Notes: a model not told the origin generated them from the sequence alone. DNA of 64,000 nucleotides from Kalaharituber pfeilii (GCA_015179045.1 WHUZ01000001.1:2914001-2978000); one strand, 5' to 3'. Counted from the first letter of the stretch, positions 33,771 through 46,529 are shown. Numbers and translations are program-made.

Positions 33771-36240
33771 TTAGGTGCTCAATGCTGCCTGTATCATCTT
33801 ATTCCCATTTATAATGCTGGTCGTGGCAATAAGAATTTTTCTCCTCCCTAAAATTTTGCAATTGATGAGATGTGCAGATTTTCAAACTGGACGATAGAAG
33901 GGCTCACCTTCTTGCTGTTTTCCAATGAATCTTAATGCTGCTATTTCTGTGTACGTGCAGCCTCCAAGGAAAAATACCACTGCCATCTTTTGCTCGTTCT
34001 GACCATTGAGAATCATTCTAGCCCTTACAGCTTTATCTTCACCCCGTTGAATTTCATCGATTGTTTTCCCTTTTACATGACGAAGAGCCTCCTCAGAGCC
34101 TTTCCAACCTGTTGATCCTGCTCCAATGAGATAGCCAGAACTTGCCTCTGCACCTGTGCCAGCACCTGGGGCCTTGCCCCCCTTAGCGGACATTTGTAGA
34201 TATTGCTTCTGGATGATGCATTGGATGAGGCGAACACTGAGTGGAGCATAACCACTATAAACGTAGGAAATATCATCCGGATCATGTTCATTGACTTCAT
34301 CCACAATCAACCTTAGTAGCTTCCTTAAGCTGGAGTACGATGTGATAGCATTAGGAGCAATTTGAACAGCATTTCGTGACTGAAGAAGATTCAATTTTTC
34401 TAGCCCATCAAATGTTAAGATATGATGGTAGCCATACGCTTGCAATATTTCGCGTTTAAAGAATTCAAGGTCTTTAGGACGAAGACCATTCCCAACACAG
34501 GACTCAATGCAGAGTAAACGTAATACTTGTTCAATGTTCGCTCCACGATAGATAAGTTCCTCAATGCTTTCGTGTTGGCTTGATGGATCACCACAAGCTG
34601 CAAGATCTAGCATTTAGAGAAAGACATTAGCATCTGAAATATAAGTAAAGGTATAGATAGGATCATTACTTTGCTGTACTTCAAGAGACTTATTGAATAA
34701 ATCAGAGCGGGTATGATTCATGATCTCTTCTGCCAACCCCGTATCTATGGATACAGTAATTAATAATATATTTGGATTGTGTTAATTGGACATTTCTCTT
34801 ACGTATTCGCAATGATTGATGTTCTGCCTGAAGTCCGCCAAGTTTACTAACAAATTGTTTTATTTCTGTCACAGTTTTGGCTTGATGTCGTCCCTATAAG
34901 ATGTGAGTGAGTGCACATAAAAGGGTTTGTGTTTAACATACCTCATAATCCGCTTGTAATCGTCTCGAAACTTTGTTTAACAAGTTTCCAACGATGGCAA
35001 AATTTGTGTCTCGAAGGTCTTCATATAGTTTGTCACTAGAATCAAGAATCACAGTGCGCTTGTTCCCTGGTTGAGACGTTGGTGAAGTTGCACTTGTTGA
35101 AGAAGACCCTGCGTTGACATTTTGCTGTGGATTTCCCACAATGGACGCATCAAGCTCTACCTTTGCTATTGCTTGCATCAGCAGATCGTTCATCCAACTT
35201 CAAAAGTTTGTGCATACAGTTCTTAATACCACAAATCTCATCGATCAACCCCTCATAGGTCAGTTGCGTCAACAAAGGGGTGACGAAGTCAATCTCCCGG
35301 TCAATGATAATGAGATTTTCAATGGTTGAGCTTGGTGTAAGTGCAAATGGATTCAAGGAATCATCAACCGTGACCTCGCCCCGCATGCGTATCAAGGCAT
35401 CAACTAGTTTCCGTGCACAATTCCCCTTCCCAAGAATTCTAGGAAATAATCCATATTTCTGTTGCATGTCCATGAGAGCTTTAGCAGCATAGAAGACAGA
35501 ACTGTAATCTTTATGCTGGAGATAGCTCATATCAGTCACAATCTTAGTAGGATTCAGTAATTAGATGATGCATACCAAATATAGCTCCTGAAAAGATTGT
35601 TCAAGTTCTAATGAAAGTAGGTCAGGTTCTAGTGGGATAAAATAAAGTGGATATTCTCCAATAGTAATATCCCCTACAACACCCTCTTCTTCTAAAATCT
35701 TCTCACATACCAATGTCCTACGTGGGACAAAGAATGCAGAATAATCAAAATCGTGGCCTGGCACTTTGGCATAGTGCTTAACTTGACCTATGAAATGTTA
35801 GCCAATTTCGGTCTCGGAATATAGACTAGCCGATATTACCTGAAATCAGTTGGGCATTCCTTGGGGTACAACGTGCAAGGAAGATGATATTCTTCTGGGT
35901 GTAGTCTGCTGGGGGATCTCGTAGCCAGTGAATCTTATCCACTCCATAGTCCTATATTAAGAGCCATAGATTTAGCGACTGAGCTAACTGGTCCGGTGAT
36001 TGTGCAATGGACATACTTGAAGTACAGAGAACTTAGCGAACAGCCCTATAGGCCCACTGAGCGATTGATCGAGAATCAGGGTCTTCTTCCCACGCACCTG
36101 CAATGGATTAGCTCTATGCTCCTGTGTCAATACGGTGCTCAAATTAGGTGATGTACTCCTTCAAGAATGCCTAACAGGTCCCCCAGTGCCTTCTCCTTGA
36201 TCTGGGCGGTGTCGACTCCTATGCCTACATGCGGTGCCAT
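33771..36240 (-). CDS. VPS33: Vps33, Sec1/Munc18 protein of HOPS/CORVET
   Basis: Vps33 is the SM-family subunit of the HOPS and CORVET tethering complexes and chaperones SNAREs during vacuole and endosome fusion. Ten exons were placed: 36157-36240, 36017-36097, 35840-35951, 35576-35787, 35218-35515, 34942-35165, 34803-34893, 34670-34744, 33908-34606 and 33771-33847. The product is about 650 residues. Typical blocks are KKTLILDQSLSGPIGLFAKF, LIIIDREIDFVTPLLTQLTY, EICGIKNSKVELDASIVGN, FFLGGCTYTEIAALRF and the C-terminal ILIATTSIINGN. The intron 35516-35575 uses a TACTAAG branch and the CCAG acceptor; an earlier AAG would give a 33-bp intron, too short for this gene. Some small exons could be shifted by a few codons. 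Confidence 0.94.
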
Positions 36241-38022
36241 CCTGTGTGTAGTTGTGAAGGCTGCTTAAAGGGAGCTGGAGCTGGCAGAACAACGTGATGT
36301 GACAAAATGGTGTGGCTTGTTATCTGCAGGCAGCTGCCAGCCACATACGTCGTTAATTTAGGCCGAGTGGCGGAGGGCCTTTGGCAGGCCCAGCGGTTTG
36401 GCGAATTAGAAGATCAGATAAAAACAATAAATAAGCTGTCCGTTATCGCATTCTACATAATAACTTGGTATCTGTTAGGTGTTAGGACATGGCCGCAACC
36501 TTGCATTAGTGGCTCTAGGCAGTCTAGCCATACATGTACAATCTTTTACCACCAGGCTACCATCTTTAAAAGGTATGGAACACAACAATTGATACCCGAA
36601 TTTTTGGGTTTTTGGCTAGAACATATGGAGAGAACAACAAACTCATTTACAACATCGCTGACCAGGCTGGAGGGCCAAGTTCACTGCGCTATGTCGTGAG
36701 GTAACACAACCCATCGCTTTGGAATCCCCCCAGTTAAACCAGACATTCCTCTACCGACCATATTATAGTCCTGGTTCATTTGAAACCCTGTGTAGAAACC
36801 GATTGATCGCAAGAAAGATGATATTGTATAAAAATTCAATGGGTATAAATTGATGGACTGCCAGATGAAACAAAACAAATATACAACAAAAGCACATGGA
36901 AGTAGTCGACAAATAAAGGAGTAATTTGTGTTAACAGATCTGTTGAAGGGGCTGCTGAAGGGGCTGACTGGAGAGGGGGTTGCAGTTGAGGGGTGAATGC
37001 GATTTACAGTTGAGAGGTAATGGAAGAGAGGGATGTGACTGAGAGGTGATGCACTTGAGGTGGTGAGGAGTTAAGGGGCGGAGGGTTGCTGGAGGGAGGA
37101 AGAATATCGGAATGGGTTCAAGAGGTGGTGGAGTTGCCAGCTTTTTAAACTGACTTATGCCGTGGTATGCTGTTGTCCATGATGGAGGTAAGGTATAGAA
37201 TCGAGGGCCCCGGTTCAATTCCGAGCTGAGGTTGAGGGTTGTCTGGCTTTTTTTCATCTAAAAGATGGCTCCGTCCTCATATGATTGAGGGCACGCTAGT
37301 GGAACTGGGGCAATCTGTTTTAACGCACGCTGTGCGTAAATTTCTAAAGAAATCAATTACCAAGTCAATGAAGCATAAATTCACAAGCCTGGCGAATATG
37401 CCAATATGGCGCTGTTCCCGTCAAGTACATCTATGTGGCCCTTCGATTATGTAATGGAATGGAATTAATATAGAACTGTGGAACTATGTGACAGCGATCC
37501 GCCCTCTACCAAGCAAATTTGCCTCGCGTAGGCCCACCGTAGGCGGCTCGGGCACTTATATACTGAAAAGATGATCATAAAAGTAGTAGCAAAACAGTCC
37601 CCTCCCACGGTATCAGGATACAGTAAGCATGAAAACTACAAAGTTCAGGACAGAAGACTGTAAGAAAAGAAAAGGCGAAAGCCAAATAACCGGAGGAAAG
37701 AAGAGTTCAAAGAAAATTTAGCATACTGAATTCGATGCTACGCCGCGAGAAAATACAAAATCCAAAGAAAATAGGTCCGAATATGCGTCGCCAAAGTGAA
37801 ACCAACTCCCAAAATCCTATCGTATAACTTCCTGTCATTGGTATCATATCATGCAGTAGCTTCAGCACTGATAATTTGCCACATATCATGTAGTATTAAA
37901 ATCACTGCCGTCCAACTCCCAGCCCGACCCAAGCTGTCCTCATTCCAGTCTTAATAACTGGCTTTCATTATTCATTCTTCTGAAAATCTCATTGCTGTCA
38001 CGACCGTTGAGATCTGTCAAGT
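36241..38022. other. Intergenic spacer
   Basis: 5' flank of VPS33 and 3' flank of the 38023-39636 gene. A 130-codon open frame at 36307-36699 directly behind the VPS33 start has no recognisable domain and probably lies in promoter sequence. Nothing else was seen. Confidence 0.45.
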
Positions 38023-39636
38023 TCAATTTCCCTGATTCCCCTGCTTGGTAAAAAATGCTTTGATTACCTGTCTCTTTGATACCTCTCTGAGAAGCTTTGG
38101 CTTCTCTACTGGCACCTCATTGCCTAGCTCCTTCTTCACTTCATGCACCGGTGTGACAGGGGGGCTCGGTGGAAGTGCTGCAGTTGGTAAAACAGTCCTG
38201 AATTTTTGTTTTTGTTCTGACGCAGTATTAGTCTTGGCCTGTGGGCTCGGCTCCTCCTTCCCTATATCTTCAGGCTCGCTATGCCAATCCTCCATACCAG
38301 GCCCAAATGCCAAGTGATCCTCCTCTGTTGGCCCTTCGATTTTCTTAGTTTCTGCGCTCCCGCCAAGCCCAGTGACACGGCGGATGATTTGATATCCACC
38401 GATCACGATAACGCTAGCGCCTGCACTGACGAGGAACTGTGGAGAGGCCAAAATTGAAAAGATCACTGGGAAGGCGGCTTTTGCTGCCACTACGACTGCT
38501 GGTGCACTCTTTGCCACAATAGCAGCAATCTCTGCGAGTGTGAGGCCAACCATGGCTAGAGCATCAGGGTCCCGCTGAAGAGAGGCGACAAGAGTAGTGA
38601 TAGATGCGTTGAGACAGTCAAACGTGTCGAGAATCTCAGTAAGTCGCAAAAGGAGTGCTGATAATGGAGAATCTCCGTTCGGGTCCATCATCCCAAGCAA
38701 CTGTTGCCCCATTCCAACAATCTGCTGCACCTGACTTCCTGCTGGCACATTCTGGAGCAGTGCTGGGGCAAGTGACATAACAGACTGATTGTAAGGCAGT
38801 CGGAGCTGAGAAGTGTCTGCACTATCCTCGATAAAGTCAAACTCGTCCTCCGCTTCAGGAGTTGGTGGGGCGAGAGGGACCACTGCAATGGCTTTGGAAT
38901 TATCGGATGCAGAGCCTTTTCGCTTCTTATCTTTATCCTTTTCTTTATCCTTTGAACTGTGGTGATGCTTGTGCTTTTTCTCCTTTTCTTTCTTCTCACC
39001 ACTGGACTCTAATGAGCTACCTTCAGTTTTCCTCTTCTCCCTCCTTATTCCATCTTTTTCTTTCTCCTTCCCCTTCTCTTTCTCCTTCCCCTTCTCTTTC
39101 TCCTTCCGCTCTTTTCGCTTCTTATCTTTGTCTTCGACAACCTTCTTCTCACCCACTTTCCACTCAATGGCCTTTACAGTGCTTCCCTCAATTTCCTTCT
39201 TTCTAGCCGACTCTAGCTTTTTCTTCTCATGTTCTTGTCGTTTCTTCTGTCTTTCTTGCCGTCTAGCTTCCTTCTCCAGTGCTGCAAGCTTCAGAGCTTC
39301 ACGTTTTTCTCGTTCTAGGCTTCGCTCTTTGAGGATCGCCTGTTTTCGCGCATGGTATGCTGCCTTCGCATCTTTGAAAGCGTTGAAGACCGATTTTGTC
39401 TATCATGCAACGCCGAGTCAGCAACCAAAACTTGTGAACATTCATATAAGGCTCATGGGAACTGGAATGACATCATTTGAGCCGCATAAGAATTCAATTA
39501 CGAAAATTCCATAGCAACCCTAACCCAGAAAACAATAAAGAATCGCAATACATACTGTTGTCAATATTTTACCGCTTTGATCAACAACCTCAATCGTCGA
39601 CGTCAACCCCGGCAATACCATCGCCGATTGAGCCAT
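38023..39636 (-). CDS. Unrecognised 485-residue charged protein with hydrophobic C-terminal half
   Basis: Two exons, 39556-39636 and 38023-39399, flank a long 156-bp intron; splicing joins GKILTT|TKSVFNAFKDAK. The N-terminus is MAQSAMVLPGLTSTIEVVDQ. Residues 30-170 are an extremely Lys/Glu/Arg-rich coil, including tandem KEKGKEKEKGKEKEKD and a His run. Residues 240-360 are hydrophobic and Ala-rich, with two likely membrane-associated segments (EIAAIVAKSAPAVVVAAKAA and FLVSAGASVIVIGGYQII). The tail is acidic, then Pro-rich and basic. No known domain was recognised. The charged coil and the strong hydrophobic patch in one protein are unusual. Function unknown. Confidence 0.75.
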
Positions 39637-42600
39637 CTTGCTTAGTTATTCTCCAGGCAGATAAAATTTGCAAATGATTATCGTTTGACAAATAGTCCGA
39701 GATATGCACAGCTGATACTTCGACTTGAAGAGAATAATCCAGCTCGGATTGTTGACTGGATGAATCTTAAGACTGGAGTGATGGCTGTGGTAGAGATTAT
39801 AAGAGCTGAAATCTCCGATCGCAACTGATTTTATGAGCGCTTAGAAGTACGCGTCAGGGAGGAATAGTGTGAGGAGGTGGTCAGCTAAAGTTAGGTTTAC
39901 TTACGTCAAGCTCCCCTCTTTTCCAGGTGTGCTGATTGAGCTATAAATTCTAACTGGTCTGGACAGGACTCTATGTATCGCAAAGCGGACTGTAAATCTG
40001 GTAAGGGTATTGGTTGTATGCACGACAGAACTTTCTTCCAGCCAATTGATTCCGATTGCAAAAGTGGAATTTGAACAAAACGAATCGCAAGCAGAAATAT
40101 GGCGCGACAGTGTTTGAAGAGACGAACTCTCGAAGCTTTAAATTACCAAAACAATGGAGCTTGAGCTAACTCAGTACATTCTCTTGCCCACAATACGCCT
40201 CATCACGCCCATGCCCCAGGGGGCCATGTGCCATGCATGGTCAAAGGTGCAATAGAACAAATCCGCATCACACTAGTCTCTCCCGAGCATGGATCACGCG
40301 TTCAAGTACAGAGGTACCAAAGATACCTAATCATTGTCCAGCCAAGAGAAGCGATGCAAAAGAAGAGGTCAAAGCTGTTTGACATGCTGGTTCGCCCCGT
40401 TGAGGACGGGTTCGAACGTCCCATTAACAAGGGCACAGGGTGGACAGAGCTAGTCCGAGAAACGAAAGGCTCAAGTGTTTGCTGGCGTGCGCCCATTGGC
40501 TGTTGCCAGATAGTCGAGATAACTAAGATTGTGGAAATGGAACCAGCGAGCAGATCGGGTAAGCGAACGTGGCAGCGTCACAGAGAAAGCCTCGTCAGAA
40601 ATTGTGTACGGTAACTGCTGTAGGTAGTATTGTTCCTACGACCATAATAATTAGACGGAAACAGCACGGTCCTTGCTTGATCGCTTGATCGCGATGACGG
40701 GGTTGTCTGCTTCAGTCAAGTGATGAGAATTCAGAACAGTAATAAGCGGGGGCAAAGGAAATTACTGTATTAAGACCAGTACTGGTATACCAGATGTTGG
40801 ATACTGGGGCGCAAGGTTAAATCGTGATAGGCAAGTGCAGCCCGGAACAGCCAAGGCTTAATGCTCAGTATTGTTTCAGCGGATGATTGACAGGCTGCAG
40901 ATCATGATGTTTAGTCTATGAAACAAATTAAGGCCATGGGTTAGGATCTACCTTGGCAGGGACTCATTTTGTGTTACCAGATTACATAAATCTGATTACT
41001 AATTGTTCATATAGTGACCCGTAAGAAAAAGGTCTTTGGGATTAGGCAATATTGGGGTAAGTGTATCATGCAAGCCTTATAATCCCCAAGTACTATTTAC
41101 GGACTGTACCACGTGACGAAACCAGTGGAGATGCTAAGATGTTTTCACTACCCATCCAGTTCCGCCTCGAACCAGTTGAATAAAATCTGAGTACAAACCA
41201 TTTGAAGCTGCATCTGGTTGCTTTCGGCAAAAAATTACATTTGGGGGTATGGGTCTGGAGTCAAATTTGTTACTGCTGTCTCAACTATTTTCACACCCCT
41301 GAAATTGGAACAAATAATCTAGAAAACAAGAAACGTATTCTGCTTTGAGTATTGCGGATAGAGCTGTCGTAACTTTTCCCTATATAATTCTAATCATGCT
41401 CAAAACCACAAATACCAATCATTACTTTTTGTGAAATAAACTGCCCTAGCCAACCCTATAGTGCAAATGAACCATGTATTTTTCGGATATTAAGCGAACA
41501 ATTGGTGCAGTAAGTGTGCGCCGGGTGTAGATATTGGGTACTTTTTGGGTATTGGTAAATTGAGAGTCAATTCCGAGTCTGGAAATTGTGCTAGAAGTGA
41601 GATGGTGCAGAAAATGGTGCAAAATTTGTGCCTCCAAATGCTCAATGGAAACACATCAACTGCACTATTTCTCAAATCTCAGGATTTAACCTGATGGGCA
41701 CAGGTATGTGAAAGCTGCGATACAGAATTGCCACCTTTGCAGTAAATCTACTGATTTTGAAGTCTCCCCTCGAACTACAAGTTTGGTCAGGCATAGTCTT
41801 AGTGCCCAAGCACGAATCACCAGATTCTAACCAGGGAAAGACTGGGATTTCATGCAAAGCTCGCTTACATGATAGTACTAAGATTGGGGAGCAATCGCCA
41901 TAATGAACTAAACAGGAATGAAGAATGGAGAAGAGTACAAAGGTGACTGCAGATAAGGTTGAATCAGACATGAAGTGGCCGTTAGCTTTGAAATTAGATC
42001 ATATGCGGTGGGAAATGGAGTTATAACTTTTCATGCTCAAAGATAATCGCGATGTTTGGGGGGGGGGGGCTGTAATTGAAGAGAGGAAAGATGAAGCGGA
42101 GGTAGAAAATGAACCGAAGAGGAGGATTTGAGATTTTAGTGCTCTAATATAACTATGGCACATCCTAGGAGGAACCCAGTCTCGAGCCAGACTACCGCTT
42201 AGTTGCGGGGAAGACAGGGGCTTTGTAGGAGTGGCAGAACGAAAGGAAGGAATGCCAGATATAAAAAATGCAAGGGATAGATGCGAGAAGACGCACGAAT
42301 ATAGTTGTGAGATAAAATTTTATAATTTTTTTTCCCGTTTTTGAGCTATGGATGACTTTCTTGTGTATGGTTTGAGTTGACAACTGCTCCAAGTAGCCAT
42401 CATTATGGAAACGGCATCAACCGACTGGTTTGGAAGCTTGCTTCAGCTCTTTAAGCTAATTAAAGTTTTTATCGCTTGTTCCCATGGAGCCTAAAAGTAG
42501 CAAGAATCAGTCTAATTGTAAAAGAATTGTATGCTAAGTGAAAACAATACTGTACTCTCGAGAGTTTGTCGAAAGCTTTTAGGGTCAGAATGAGAAAACC

Positions 42601-43619
42601 AAATATTGGATATTCTTCGAATATTGTATATGACAAGATTTAGTACAGGCCCGAGCCAATTCTCCCCCAGTCCTTAGTCTGGTTGTATCCGCTCCTTCAG
42701 ATTTACAGTTCCCACTGTGGTAATTCCCAATCATCCCCTCCACACACACACATATACACAATAGTTCATCCACCCTATTCGGATACAGTGCCAATGTGAA
42801 AGAGAATCCAACCAGGCTAGGGGCCCTGGTAAAACATGTTAAGCCAGAAGGTGTTACCCTCCGCACGCATTTCAGAGCATGATGGCAATAGAATTCGATC
42901 TGACCCCTCAGCGCCATTTTATGACACTTTTTGAGCAGACTCAACTATATACCTAAACCTTGTTCCCAATGCTGAGGCAAAAACTGTTCGTTAATACTCT
43001 GATAAGTAGCTTAAAGCAGCATATGACGCATCAATATAGGCTGATAGCATGTCATGGTGTTTTACTCGATGTCATCAAAGTTCATCCCTCCCCATGGACG
43101 ACTTTGAACTCCACTTTCTAAAACCAGCTCGCTTCACGTCGTAGAGCCTTCGTCATTTGTGCGCTTAATGTGAGAGAGAATACCTCCAGTGACGTGGGCC
43201 CTTTGGGCTCTTCCGTAATTTTGTATAAATGGGGCCCACAGCCTTGGGGACGGGCTTCCCAGAGTTCTCAACATTGACCCAGTCTCAGACGCTCAAGTAA
43301 CATCATCTATAGTCATTCAACCGCACAGATCTTATTGTATCACCTCCACCCTTGAGGACCTCTGTTCATCTTCCAGCTTTCCCTTTGCAAGCCGCCAATA
43401 GTTGGACACAGCGAACTTGAACAAAACTCATAGCACCTTAGCAATCCTTGTGGCTCCTAAAGGGAGCAGGGAAGCCAGGTTTTATCTCTACCCAAGGCCA
43501 ATCCTCTAACACTAGGCACTTTCTGCGTTAGTTGTTTGTCCTAAAATGTTTCCATGGCAATTCATGCACTGACGGAATGTGGCTGTCAGATTTATATATA
43601 TCCATAATTAGCAACAACA
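39637..43619. other. Long spacer, no confident gene
   Basis: Nearly 4 kb without a recognised gene. A 128-codon plus-strand frame (40228-40614) and minus-strand frames at 41672-41971 (hydrophobic start SAVTFVLFSILHSCLVHYG) and 42585-42944 lack family features or clear splice structure. A run of about 12 G residues lies at 42058-42069. Confidence 0.4.
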
Positions 43620-44915
43620 ATGCCACCAAACAACATTGTTATCACGATTCCCGGGAGTTTCTCTCTGGGTGCATCACTTCTGGCAGCCGCTACTACCACG
43701 TTAGAGCCTTCCATTAATGCCAGCAAGGATGCGGATCAAAGCAAGGAAAGCACAAATGGCATAGGAAATGAAGCGAGCAGCAAACTATCTGAAGAGGACA
43801 AATCGGGTCCAAGGAAAATGACCAATATTCCTCTAATGAGCGTCAGCTTTACTAGGCCCGGAGACCGACCGAAAAAGAAACTCAATCCTGCAGCAGAAGT
43901 AGGACCTACCCTCACCGGGCTAGGGTTCGGCTCCATTGCAAAGCCTGAGCTCAAGGGAGACCCAGTAGTGGGTAAAGCAAAGGAGGAGCGTGTGCTGAAA
44001 GGAATTCTAGATGGGAGCATATATTCGATGGTCTATCAGTTTCCTGACGTGATTGCGGCACATGGAAGAGGGCCCACCAACCTAGACCGGGACACATGGA
44101 AGATGAACTGGTCAAAACCAGCTGAAGTTGCACCACCAACTGCCGAGGCAGCATCCAAGAAGCCAAAACGTACTGTGTCTCAGAGATTTATCGCATGGCT
44201 GCAGGCAAGCCCCGCAAAGAAGGGACACTCTCTGAGGAAATGGTCTGGACGACAATATGATGCGCTGCAGTTGTTCTTAGAGGAAAAGACAGTGAAGGAG
44301 ATCGAGCAGGAGCGAGCCCGGAAGAAGGTAAGAAAACAGCATGCTCTTGCCATGAAGGAGCTAGCTAGAAAGAGGCGGGAAGCCAGAAAAGCAGGCAAAA
44401 CTGGCAGCAATGGGCCGCCAGGGACGGGACATGAAGTAAAACCGATCAAGGCATATTATACCATGATGCAGCAGTACCAAGCGGAACAAGCCAACAAAGC
44501 TTCTCAAGAAACTGGTGGTAATGGCTCCGCGCCCATCTCGCCATCCAGTGAGCCTACAAGTGAACCAACGGTGGCCAACGACAAGGGCAAGAAGCCGACG
44601 GTGGAACAGAAGAGAACGAGACCCAATGAACAGGACACGGATGTCGCAGAGTCTAGCCATAAACCAACAGAGTCTAGCCTTAAACCAACCTTCACGCACG
44701 CCACTGCAGAGTCAGTCAAGTCAACGAGTTCTGAGAAGACAAATGAGAGCTCGAGGGAATCTAGCACACAGCATGCCCTGAGCATTGAGGTGGAGGGCCC
44801 TGCGAAATTCACCTTGCCAACGCGGCTTCAAAACGCGTTCGTCAGCGGAAAGGGGGACCTGCGCGTCGAGGCAATTGAAGAAGTAATCCAAGGAGAGATC
44901 GTGGAAGTTCGATAA
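43620..44915 (+). CDS. Unrecognised intronless 431-residue protein
   Basis: One uninterrupted frame, ATG to TAA, at 43620-44915. The start MPPNNIVITIPGSFSLGASL contains a short hydrophobic stretch. Residues 60-190 are basic and Gly/Pro-rich, with RKMTNIPLMSVSFTRPGDRP. A folded-looking core follows at about 180-270 (SQRFIAWLQASPAKKGHSLR, then KWSGRQYDALQLFLEEKTVK), leading into a Lys/Arg/Glu helix, which could bind nucleic acid. The last 150 residues are Ser/Thr/Pro/Lys-rich and probably disordered. Length, codon regularity and the absence of stops argue for a real gene. No family was recognised and no function is proposed. Confidence 0.75.
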   Translation: MPPNNIVITIPGSFSLGASLLAAATTTLEPSINASKDADQSKESTNGIGNEASSKLSEEDKSGPRKMTNIPLMSVSFTRPGDRPKKKLNPAAEVGPTLTGLGFGSIAKPELKGDPVVGKAKEERVLKGILDGSIYSMVYQFPDVIAAHGRGPTNLDRDTWKMNWSKPAEVAPPTAEAASKKPKRTVSQRFIAWLQASPAKKGHSLRKWSGRQYDALQLFLEEKTVKEIEQERARKKVRKQHALAMKELARKRREARKAGKTGSNGPPGTGHEVKPIKAYYTMMQQYQAEQANKASQETGGNGSAPISPSSEPTSEPTVANDKGKKPTVEQKRTRPNEQDTDVAESSHKPTESSLKPTFTHATAESVKSTSSEKTNESSRESSTQHALSIEVEGPAKFTLPTRLQNAFVSGKGDLRVEAIEEVIQGEIVEVR

Positions 44916-46077
44916 AAAAGCCGTGACTGCCACAGTCCCAGTCCGAGATTTGCAAATCTCGCCTCTGCCCAACCAGACCACTTGTAACATTAACAACTTT
45001 ACAAGTATCTCAATATTCGTTGCATAATGCGGACTTGCTGTTTAATTTATTAGCATCATACCGTTTTTCAGAACGGTTTCTACTACTTACTTAGTTGATG
45101 CCTTGAAGAAATTTATTCTGCTAGCCATTCATGTTCCCACTGGCGTTACAATTGTGATATCGCATGTTGTAAATTGACATCTAGATCCGATCCTGCTCGT
45201 CAGCTAGTCCCAAGATCTTGTCCTGCCGGGGTACATGTGTTGCCCCGTTGGCGGTTAAGATCTCGTTGCTGAGTTCGAAATGAGCATGCTGTATGTAGTC
45301 TGGTTCGAGACCGACGTCTGGGTTCGAGACCGACGTCTGGGTTCGAGACCGACGTCTGGGTTCTGATAACTGGGGTGCTTAGCAAATTTGTACTAGTACT
45401 AGTAGCATGCAGCTGCAGCAGGATATGCATAGTTGCTGCTCCGACATGAGGATGAACAGGGCTGAATGAGACTAGTCCGGTTTAGGCCAAGCTGTACTAC
45501 AGCCATTCTAGCCGAGCTCATTTAGCACTAGTCTAGGTATTTACTAGATCACATGACATCATACCTATTGACATGAATTTAGGTTAATTCCGACTCAGAA
45601 TCTACGTTAGGATGAAAATAGCAAAAACAGAGATGCTGTAATACAATCCATCATTCTTCACTTGAAAATAAATTCTCACACCTACTTTGACACAGTACCT
45701 AGTAGAACCATGAACATACAAATATAGAAACCCATCATTCATTCGGTACCAGTTAATTCAGTTAGAGTCACTATGTTTATGTTGAGATTATACGAGCCTT
45801 GAAACATATAGCCGAAATTCCAATTCCCAAGCTAACAAACAAGCCTCTAGCATACTATTAGTACACGACTTTCTGTCACGCCCACGTAAACACTCCGTAT
45901 TCACCGGACTGTCTGACCGCCGATAAGTAGGTAGTTGTACAACTACTCGCCTCCGGAACGTGACTCTTTTCTTGTGACTTAGGAATGTAGAGGCTTGATA
46001 TGGGGGCTGTTGAAGAGCCAGTGACAGTGGACCGGTTTAGCCACATATCTATATTTGTAGACAATGTAATATACGTA
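44916..46077. other. Spacer with short tandem repeat
   Basis: No gene recognised. It includes three tandem copies of a 20-bp unit GGTTCGAGACCGACGTCTGG at about 45300-45362, related to the hairpin motif at 18151. Confidence 0.5.
45301..45362 (+). repeat. Three 20-bp tandem units (GGTTCGAGACCGACGTCTGG)
   Basis: Three consecutive near-identical 20-bp units. The GGTTCGAGACC core resembles a tRNA T-arm, but no cloverleaf can be folded around it. Confidence 0.8.
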
Positions 46078-46085
46078 ATAAGTGA

Positions 46086-46141
46086 TTTTTTTTTTTTTTT
46101 TTTTATATCATTACTCGCATACCGCCCTATGGGCTATGGCG
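46086..46141 (-). mobile_element. Ultra-short A-tailed retroposon, copy 3 (independent insertion)
   Basis: Flanked by the 8-bp repeat ATAAGTGA (46078-46085 and 46142-46149). On the minus strand the insert reads CGCCATAGCCCATAGGGCGG followed by TATGCGAGTAATGATAT and about 19 A residues. The core matches copies 1 and 2 but the flanks are unrelated, so this is a separate insertion event. It is 5'-shorter than the other two copies. Confidence 0.7.
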
Positions 46142-46529
46142 ATAAGTGACTGAATTGAGTAATTTCCATTATGATATAGCCAGCACCAGGTCATCTGGCG
46201 ACTGTGCTTATACGTGTAAGATTATCAGAATAGCCCTTAGACAGTTTCACAGAGTTTAGGTACTGTAGATGTGAAATTGAGAAAGTGGAATTGAGAAGAT
46301 ATTGACTGCGAAAAGTAGGAGAAAAATGTAGTTTACTCTGCTATGGTGTGAGAGGGATTACGCAGGTGCCCACCTGTACTTAGATGATCAGAACGAGAAC
46401 ACAAAACTGAATACAGAAAACCGAACACAGAATACAGAACACAGTACAAAATGGACAGCATAGTGAACCGAACTCTTCAATGAAATAGCTACCTTAGCAC
46501 ACAGGCTCAAACTGGTGGTGCTCGTGATG

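Noticed and set aside
40228..40614. 128-codon plus-strand frame
   Set aside because: Unsupported by domain, splice signals or neighbours.
41672..41971. Possible small secreted protein on the minus strand
   Set aside because: The start is hydrophobic like a signal peptide, but the rest lacks cysteine pattern or similarity; chance frame cannot be excluded.
45296..45366. tRNA-like GGTTCGAGACC sequence
   Set aside because: No acceptor or anticodon stems can be paired; it is a 20-bp tandem repeat.
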